Positions 56,384-64,000 of a DNA stretch of 64,000 bases are shown here, one piece after another. Source of the stretch: Puccinellia tenuiflora (lineage: Eukaryota > Streptophyta > Magnoliopsida > Poales > Poaceae). The stretch's first letter is position 1, and each line of letters starts with the position of its first letter. The DNA lies in assembly GCA_012064385.1 (NCBI GenBank), contig QRDG01000421.1:155128-219127 (forward strand). The letters run 5' to 3'. Made by a program: the position numbers and the translations under genes. The notes under the pieces were generated by a model. That model ran no database searches and was not told where the DNA came from. It worked only from the letters and a program-made list of their open reading frames with translations.

Positions 56384-59290
56384 CTAGAGTCAATAATCTA
56401 GTTTACATTTTCTCGATCCAACACTCATGGTGTCTAACACTCATGGAGTCTCAGTGCTGATCATGTTTGCTCGTGGAAGAGGTTCTGTCTTCTTTATGTT
56501 CTTTGCAAAACATTAACGTCACCTAATTTGACATTACTTTATCATCTCATGATAAACCTATTATCATCACATGATAATTCTCATATCATCATCATATGAT
56601 GAATATAATATATTTGGTTAGAGAGTGAGATTTTCGTTTCCCTTTTATGCCTACATGACGTATGATCAGTCAAGAGGACTTTCTCATAGCATGTGCACCC
56701 GGAACTCACTCAGTCTTGAAACAAAATTTCTCAAACCATAATATTATATCTTTTAATCCTTGAATTAATCATATACTCCTATATGTTGTAGACTCACAAA
56801 TCGACAGTGCTATCATGTCACTTCGATATTTTCGATCATGCTTTCGCTGCGCTTCTGCTATCATGAGATCCCCAATCTAGTTTGGTTTTATGACTTCAAC
56901 CAAGTCTACCAATATCTAGATTCTATTATCTCAACTCCATGGAAAAATGACTCCTCATTTAACATGTTCTTCTAACCAAGAACTTGGGTCACATATCGTC
57001 AAATACAAACACATGGTTCTTATATGTTTAGTCCTATGAACGATTCATAGCGAATTCTAACATATTCTCCAACCATCATTTTGTACTGAGTTATCAACTC
57101 CATGTTTTACCTATTTCTCACAAGCAGATGAACCTTTCTTCTCTTGTTTTATTTTGAACTCCTTCAAAATCTTACTTAGGTTAAACATCCTGACATAATG
57201 CTTATCAAACATATCTATCCTCCATAGATACATCCATCTCCATGGATATTTGACGTTTCAAACTAACTTCACAAGTTATACGTTGGTTCCTGACTCATTT
57301 ACAACATTTATGAAATCTCCATTTCACTCAAACAAGATGTTGTAAACTCCCACTCAAATATACACCATACACATATTAAATTGTGAAAACACTTTGGCTC
57401 CCACTCAGAAATATGTTATCATTATATTTGACCATGATTTAACTAGCTCCCACTCAAACATATGTCACCACATATTTTGATCTTGGAAAATAGTTTCTGC
57501 TCTAACTTAATATATGTCACCACATATTTTAATTAGATCACACTCATGTATTTTCTCGATATTTTGGACACCTCCAAAATTCTTAATTAACTATTAATAT
57601 CGAGAACTCTTTATACGAAACGCTAGTACTTTACTAGCTTTAAGTTTTATTTATTCCCTGCAAAACCCCTTTTGAGGAATAAATATGTGAAACATCACTT
57701 TCACAAAATCAAGCAACAATTACTTTGTGATTTAAACTTAACATAGGATGACTCTTAGTCACTTTCGTATTTAAGGTTTCTATTTCTTCTTTGTAGTTTC
57801 GTAGGTATGTCTTGTTTCTCAAACATGACAAGTAAATCATGAATATTATTTTGTAACTTGACAAAACTTCAATATTCTTGAATCCTACTCCTCTAGACAA
57901 GCTAAACCGAAATTCAATGATCACCATCATTAATTCCTTTATGTGTCAAGTTTTAACCAACATAGCACTTTACATATGTGCCACTTGAAACATAAACAAG
58001 CAAGGTTTTAGCTTTTTCTATTCCATCAATTCTTTTATCAATGAAACCTTTTCACGATAAATCCACTAAAACATTTAACACAATCAACAATTGATTTGCC
58101 CCTTTTAGTTTCTCATTGTGGAATCTCTATTCATAGTCACATATGAATATACTACAAACTTTATTTGCAATAGTTTCTAATTATCTCATAATTAATGAAA
58201 CCACTGTTTCACATAACTCATATGCGAAATGCAAATCATTAAATAGATCCTTATTTCTAAACAGAGTGTTTATCAAATAAATCTAAATGCTATTATTAAA
58301 CCCCCGAAATAAAACCCTTCTTTGAGACCACACAATATCAAACAGTGTGTGATTACAATATCTTAGGACATATCAAACTCCTTTGAAATATTCTAAACAT
58401 TGTAATTTGTGATAACACTTCTCACAAGTCCGCATACTAACGTATAACTCAAATATTTTGTCTCTTTTGATCAAATCATAAAGACTCAATTTTCTTGTTA
58501 ACTTAATATCCTAAACTCCAGAAATTTATTTGATCTCATCAAATATCATAACTCGAATAAATACACCTATTTAATCATTTATGATGGAGTACACAAAATA
58601 ATGACATCTAACATTTGCTGAAAATACAACCAACACTTGTGTTTATTTTCGGCAATTCATGGCACTCTTCCAAAGGGTGGCATTTTAGTCATACTCCTTA
58701 CAATAAGGTGCATTGATAAAACATCAAAATGTTTATTCAATATTTAGCACGACTAAAACAATTGTCATTATTAAGTTTTGGATATTTTAGTATGTCACAT
58801 ATTTTATAAATGTTCAACCAATTTATCATCTAGATTATAATAAGAATAACACACTTATAATCGAAAACTTTGTGATTTCCAAAAAGGATCACTCATGAAA
58901 ATAGAACAACCATTGTCTTTAACATGAATAACCGTCTCACATAAGCAAGACACACTAATTAAAATCACACTTAATTCGATTACAAAACTTATTCAAATCC
59001 TTTAATCCAAATGATAAATGTAGAGACAGATCGTTGCCAGCATCAACTCCTTGATTGCCACCATTCCGCAACGTCTTCCCATATCCTTTATGCAAATCTC
59101 AAGCAGCAGGTTCTGTTTTCATAAAACAGAATGAGTATCAAATACTTATTGAAACCGCCACAATTGCAATTTGGATTTAAACACTTATAACTTGTATATC
59201 ACTATATACTTTCTGCATTGTCAACTTCTCTTGCTATGGGTTCCACTTTGACATGATGCAGCCGAGACACAAACTCATAGAAAGTGATCA
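56384..59290 (-). other. Non-coding AT-rich interior of the copia element
   Basis: No protease, integrase, reverse transcriptase or RNase H can be read in any frame. The sequence is AT-rich with recurrent CTCCCACTCA motifs (57345, 57400, 57446) and ATATGTCACCACATATTTT repeats (57470 and 57510). The element must depend on enzymes supplied elsewhere. Confidence 0.65.
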
Positions 59291-59299
59291 AATCCCTTC

Positions 59300-59640
59300 C
59301 TATGACATAGTCTCCGACATAATTCTTGAAGCTGGGGAGAAGCTAGCGTATCACCCCATCTATCGCGAAACCGTCATTCAACTCGTGGTTCCAAACAAGC
59401 ACTAGACGATGATGTATCTCATGCATTATCCTCAGGTGTTGTTCCAAACAAGTGTTCTCTTCCATCTTGAGTGAAAGAAAACCGTTCAGACATTCGAACC
59501 TTACAATTCTAACTTGTGCTGAAAAACTATTTTTCAGCTCATCCACAATCTCCATTGCAATCAAGTTCTTGAATTGTCTTCTTAGGTCAGAATTCATGAA
59601 GGTGCACATCATCCACTTGACTTTCAAGTAGGTGGTTCAA
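59300..59640 (-). pseudogene. Copia gag relic (UBN2-type)
   Basis: The minus-strand frame reads MNSDLRRQFKNL, MEIVDELKNSF, VRIVRFECLNGFLSLKMEEN, HLRIMHEIHHRLVLV and DGFAIDGVIRQLLPSF. It follows the order of plant copia gag (polyprotein N-terminal) sequences. It lacks an evident start and the downstream zinc knuckle. Confidence 0.65.
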
Positions 59641-61050
59641 AACCACTCCATGTACTCTTCATAGCTTGCAGAAATATTTAGGTTTATCTCCAATTGGTTC
59701 TTCTAGCACGTAGAGCTGAGCATTGGTGTGTAGGACTTCTTTCAGGACGCAGGTACTACTCAACAATTTTGACCCATCAAGACGCAGTTTTTCAGCAATG
59801 AATAGACTACCGTAGTCAACCATGATCTACAAGGATTTTTGCAAAGACATCTGGACTTTTGTTTATGATAATTTTAGTTCATCTTAATGAACTCCCACTA
59901 AACTCAACATCTCTCTGGTTGTTTAGTGACACACGATCCAAATCCACTACACCACAACCGATCATCACGTGAGGTGATGTAGCTTCAATGGTGAACATCG
60001 CCATGTTGATCATATCATCCGTATGACTCGTGTTTAACCTTTCGGTTCTTGTGTTCCGAGGCCATGTCTGTACATGCTAGGATCGTCAAGGAAACCGTAG
60101 TATTTCCGTATGTGTAAATCTGGCTTACACCCGTTGTATGTGAACGTAGAATCTATCACACCCGATCATCACGTGGTGCTTCGAAACGAAGAACTTTGGC
60201 AACGGTGCATACTAGGGAAGAACACATCTTGATATTAACGTCAGAGATCACCTTATCATGCTACCGTCGCAATCACATCTAAGCATAACAATAAGGTGCA
60301 TAAAAGGATTAACATCACATGCAATTCATAATTGTGATATGATATGGCCTTTCTTCTTGTGCTTTTGATCTCCATCTCCAAAGCACCGGCATGATCTCCA
60401 TCTCCGGCATGATCTCCATCATCGTGGCGCCATCACCATGGTTGTCCACCAACTATTGCAACTACAACTAATGCTACTCTTAGCAATAAAGTAAAGCAAT
60501 TACATGGTGATTCAATGACACGCAGGTCACATAAAATAAAAGACAACCATATGGCTCCTGCCGGTTGCCGTACTCGTCGACATGCAAGTCGCGAAAGATT
60601 ACAAACATGATCATTGCATACATTATCACAAATCACACATTGGCCATACCACATCACATGACCCCCCTGCAAAAACAAGTTAGAAGACCTCTACTTTGTT
60701 TATGCAATTTTTACGTGGCTTGGGTCAACGAGATAGAACCGTTCTAATCTACGCAAAACCACAACGGTGATATAATAGTTGCTTATTTACTCATCCTTTT
60801 GAAAGGCCTTCCATTGAAAATTGCATCTTCACTAAAGCAAGAGAAACAGACACCCGCCAGCCACTTATGCAAAACAAGTTGCATGTCAATCGTGGAACCG
60901 GTCTCTCGTGCGTGGACGAGTAAGGTTGGTCCGGGCCGCTTCATCTCACAATACCGCAAAGACGCAAAGTGCACGCGAGAAGGTAGCAACATAAAATATC
61001 AACGCCCACAACACTTGTGTTCTAATCGCACCAACATCTACGAATAGATC

Positions 61051-61065
61051 TAGGCTCTGATACCA
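61051..61065 (-). other. Primer-binding site, initiator tRNA-Met type
   Basis: The minus strand reads TGGTATCAGAGCCTA one base inside the 5' LTR boundary. This is the standard primer site of plant copia elements and fixes the element's direction. Confidence 0.9.
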
Positions 61066-61321
61066 CTGATGGGGTCGTTGCATAGAAAACAAAAATTTTC
61101 CTACGCAAGAAGCGGAATAAATCCCAAGGATCTAGATCTACTAGATGGAGGTAGCGAAGATGAGATCCAATCTCTTACCCTTGAAGATCAACAAACGCGT
61201 TTTGTCGGTGCAGGGGTTGGCTAGTCGATCCCCGCAACTAGACTCATCTAGTCGCGAGGAGATGTATTTCCTCGAAGTCCAATCCGACGAAGTGCCACAA
61301 GGGGTAGCACCTCCGCGGTAT

Positions 61322-64000
61322 TGTAACATCCCAAGTTTTTGAAAACTTTGAAAATTTAGAAAGATCAAAAACCTTGTGTTGTTTAAGTTTTCAAACTTGC
61401 ACAAGCATGCATGCATTCATTTCATCATGTTTTATTGCATCAAAGAAATAAATATTTAATGGGGTGAAATTTAATTGTGGGAATTATTTTGGTAATTGAA
61501 TAAAAGGGTGCTATTAAACCCTAGTCAACTAAATGTATTTTTGTATTCTATTTGTTAGTCAAAATAGTGCCAAGGTGTACCTTTTGAAATAAGCTTTTCA
61601 AAATATATTTTCTCAAATTTTTGCCAAAGATTTTAGAGTTGTTTTGAATTCTATTTTGAAAACAGAAAATGGGAAAAAGTTTGCAGTTCAAAAAAAAAAA
61701 ATAGAAACGGCCAAACTGGCCGAAAGCCGAATGGCCTAGCCGCGGCCCATCTCTCCCATGCCCCGCAGCCCAGCACCGTCCGCGCCCGCTCCCTTTCTCT
61801 CCCTCACGCTGACAGGTGGGACCCACCTGTCAGGTCGTCCCCTTCCCCTAATCGCGGCCGCGGCCATGGCGCCTCCGGTGATCACGCCGACGGCCATTAA
61901 GGCCATTAACCGCCCCGGCGTCCGTGCCCTTTAAAAGCCCTTGCTCCCCTCATCTCTCCCACCCCCGAGAACCCTAGCCAGCGCCGCCGGGCTGCCGGTT
62001 TTCTTCGCCGCACCGCCGCCACTGCCGCCGGTAAGCAGAGCTCGCCGTCGTGCACTCCGGCCATCCCCTCCTCTCTACTGCACCCCCTCTAACTCCCCAT
62101 CCTCTTCTCTCTCTCGTGGACAGGTTTTGGCGCCCGTTCTCTCACCGCAACGACCGGTCCGTCATCGACCTCATTCGGCCGCCGCCCGCACCAAATCCGG
62201 CGAGGAATTTCCCGGCGAAGGAGCACGTGCCCGAGCAGCAGCCCTCGCCACCGAACTCACCTCGACGCCCTGTTTCCCCACGGTGAGAAAGCCCCGCCCA
62301 TGCACTCCTCCTCTCGCCGGAACGCCGATGCCGAGCCGTCGCCGCCGCGCGCCTCCGCTCGACGGAACCCTAGCTCCGGCCGGCCCCCTGTCTTTAGATC
62401 TGAGCCGTTGGATCTAGATCCAACGGCTGACTTTTATTTCTCAACCCGAATCGGTACCGGCCAGTGTGGTCTTGCCACGTCGGATCCCAGTCAGCGCTGA
62501 GTCAGCAGCCACGTCAGCCCTACTTTCTGGCATTTTAGCCGAATTATTTTAATTAGGCTATTTTGCAGAAAAGCCCCTGCTTATTAAAACATTCATAACT
62601 TTTTATTGGCTGGGCCATTTTTAGAGATCTTTATATTTTTGAAAACCTCAGAACCTGTAGAATATTTTAGAATAGTTTGTTTCTTGTTTTTCCATTTTGA
62701 AAAATTATTCAAATTTCAAATGTGAAATTTGAGTAATTTTGGCATAACTTTTAATCTATAAATTATTTTAAAATGTTTTCTTCTGCAAAAATGCTACTTT
62801 TAGTGGTCCCTGTCCAGTAGCATTTTTGTTGAATACTTTTGCATCATGCATATTTAATTGCTTTATAAAATCTCTTGCATTAGTATTTTGACTATTGTTT
62901 TTGTTTTAAATCTTTTAAACTATTAAAATATGAACCATGAGCATCATGCATATAGTTTATAAACAGAATGTTATAAGTTTTGAATGTATTTAATTTGAAC
63001 TTGTGTTAGTTGCATTTTTCTCATGCATTCATATTTTATTGTATTGCTTTGTCCTTTGCTTTGTTTTGATTGTTGTGTTGTTGCTTTGTTTGTTTAGATT
63101 GTGAAGAGTGCCAGGAGTGTGAGTGCTGTGACAACTCGTACGATAATCAAGGCAAGTGATATACACATTTCATAAATGACCTACTATTTTTGGTATATAT
63201 GCATGGTAGGCTTTTCAGTAGAATTGCATGTGTAGGTTGTTTTACCAAGTATTGCTATGCTATGCAAACCTGATAGGATAGCCACATGTCCTGTATGGTA
63301 GTGACCTAATTTAATTTAGTTGATTGGCTTGCTGCAAAAATGATGGTTTTATTGTAGTTAAGTTAAGGAAAATTTCTACTAAATTAAATTACTACCTGGG
63401 TGGATTGGTTGGCTTTCGGAGGCGATGTTGAGTGGCTGCTCAGGCCCATTTTAATGGTGTGAACCTGAGTATGTACACTTGTGGATTGCCACCCAGGGTT
63501 TGAGATTAAAGTCACGCCGTGTTTGTTTGCCCGACCGTGCAACCACTAGTCATATGGGCTCTGTCTTGACGGAGTAAGTTGTGTGGACCTGGGTCAGTGA
63601 GATCTGATGATGTAGAGGGATAGGACGGCAGTGATCTCGCTAGTAGTACCACGGGAAGACACTTCTGAAAAAGTCTCGTCTCGGTCTTCTCCTTTCCTTT
63701 TCACTAAATGAGAGTTAAGGATAGAATGGGTTGATCGAGTCTAGTGGGGAAAGTGCCACAAACTCTCGAGAGTAGAAAACTATGATCATAGCCGTGTCCC
63801 CGGTAACGGACAATTCACGAGTGACCAGACATGGATGTTGACAGAAGATCTCTTCATTCCAATTTCTTAAATAAAATTTGATGGGTGAACATGGGGGATG
63901 TGAGACACTGGTGCGCCCAGGGATGTCTCTTAAAGTTTTGGAAAAGAAAGAAATGATTTTGAAAGTATAGGATAAATTGGCTTTCCGCAAATAGCCTTGA
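61322..64000 (+). mobile_element. TGTAACATCCC-type LTR element inserted in the copia 5' LTR (runs off the window)
   Basis: Starts TGTAACATCCCAAGTTTTTG immediately after copia LTR sequence CGCGGTAT; the intact copia LTR continues there with CCACACG. The left target duplication would be GGTAT (61317-61321). The unit resembles 38397-42563: the same terminus, an AT-rich first segment, ACCTGTCAGGT near a GC-rich leader, a TTTAAAAG box, an AT-rich centre and a late segment with AAACTCTCGAGAG. The right end is outside the window, so LTR versus full element cannot be decided. Short frames in its GC-rich leader (61941-62500) look non-coding. Confidence 0.7.
61928..61940 (+). promoter_or_regulatory. 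Possible TATA-like box in the TGTAACATCCC element
   Basis: CCCTTTAAAAGCCC precedes a C-rich, CT-rich leader (CTCTCCCACCCCCGAGAACC), which parallels the arrangement around the TATA box in the related 38397 unit. Confidence 0.35.

Larger units (their letters stand above)
54500..61321 (-). mobile_element. Angela/WIS/BARE-like copia retrotransposon (minus strand, non-autonomous)
   Basis: The 3' LTR is 54500-56369 (1870 bp). On the minus strand it begins TGTTGGGAATATGCCC and ends GACCCTATCA. The polypurine tract GCAAGTGGGAGAC lies at 56370-56382. The internal region runs to 61066, with initiator-Met-type primer site TGGTATCAGAGCCTA at 61065-61051. The 5' LTR starts at 61067 and is cut at 61321 by another insertion. 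The 255 bases of the 5' LTR present differ from the 3' LTR at only 2 positions by eye, so the element is young. The 4.7-kb interior keeps only a gag fragment. Confidence 0.9.

Noticed and set aside
1..64000. A new multi-gene biosynthetic or defence system
   Set aside because: The three intact genes belong to unrelated primary pathways, lie kilobases apart with independent promoters, and the remainder is transposon sequence.

Overview
The window is plant nuclear DNA from a grass, and almost certainly from the wheat/barley tribe (Triticeae). The evidence is three intron-rich genes whose exons join in frame at GT/AG borders, embedded in retrotransposons of the kind that fill Triticeae genomes. 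These include Athila-type gypsy LTRs beginning TGATACGT, an Angela/WIS/BARE-like copia LTR, a CACTA element with CACTAGTAG ends, PIF/Harbinger, hAT and Mutator relics, and Stowaway MITEs. No bacterial, organellar or viral genes, rRNA, CRISPR array or convincing tRNA gene was seen.

Three complete nuclear genes were reconstructed exon by exon. (1) A long-chain acyl-CoA synthetase of the LACS8/LACS9 type, plus strand, coding 6294-12577, 12 coding exons, 724 aa. (2) A plastid-targeted indole-3-glycerol phosphate synthase (tryptophan pathway), minus strand, 22391-19984, 10 exons, 381 aa. (3) A cytosolic-type acetyl-CoA acetyltransferase (thiolase II, mevalonate pathway), minus strand, 51935-46563, 13 coding exons, 402 aa. 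They act in fatty acid activation, tryptophan/indole synthesis and isoprenoid/sterol precursor synthesis. Nothing suggests that they form a cluster.

Layout. 1-4.3 kb is transposon debris. 4.3-12.8 kb is LACS, with a repeat-rich insertion in its 5'-UTR intron and a MITE-like hairpin in a later intron. 13.4-19.5 kb holds DNA transposons only: a Harbinger-like element carrying a GC-rich triplicated segment, then two related Harbinger-like elements that each carry the same damaged reading frame, one of them interrupted by a hAT relic. 20.0-22.5 kb is IGPS. 22.8-25.2 kb has MITEs and a 178-bp tandem duplication. 25.2-37.3 kb is a gypsy/Athila-type LTR block: an inverted partial LTR, a GC-rich LINE-like piece, a two-LTR non-autonomous element, and a solo LTR into which a 1.44-kb CACTA element jumped. 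37.3-37.8 kb is a decayed SANT/Myb-like relic. 38.4-42.6 kb is a 4.2-kb unit with a 5-bp target duplication, probably a giant solo LTR. 42.6-46.5 kb is AT-rich arrays and a MITE. 46.5-52.2 kb is the thiolase gene, with a Mutator transposase relic just upstream of its promoter. 53.6-64 kb is a three-deep nest: an Athila-type LTR interrupted by a copia element, itself interrupted by a TGTAACATCCC-type element that runs off the window.

I found no new multi-gene biological system. The best leads are the paired Harbinger-like elements whose shared unknown ORF is broken at different places in each copy, the Pack-type Harbinger element, the exactly bounded nested insertions, and the Mutator relic abutting the thiolase promoter.
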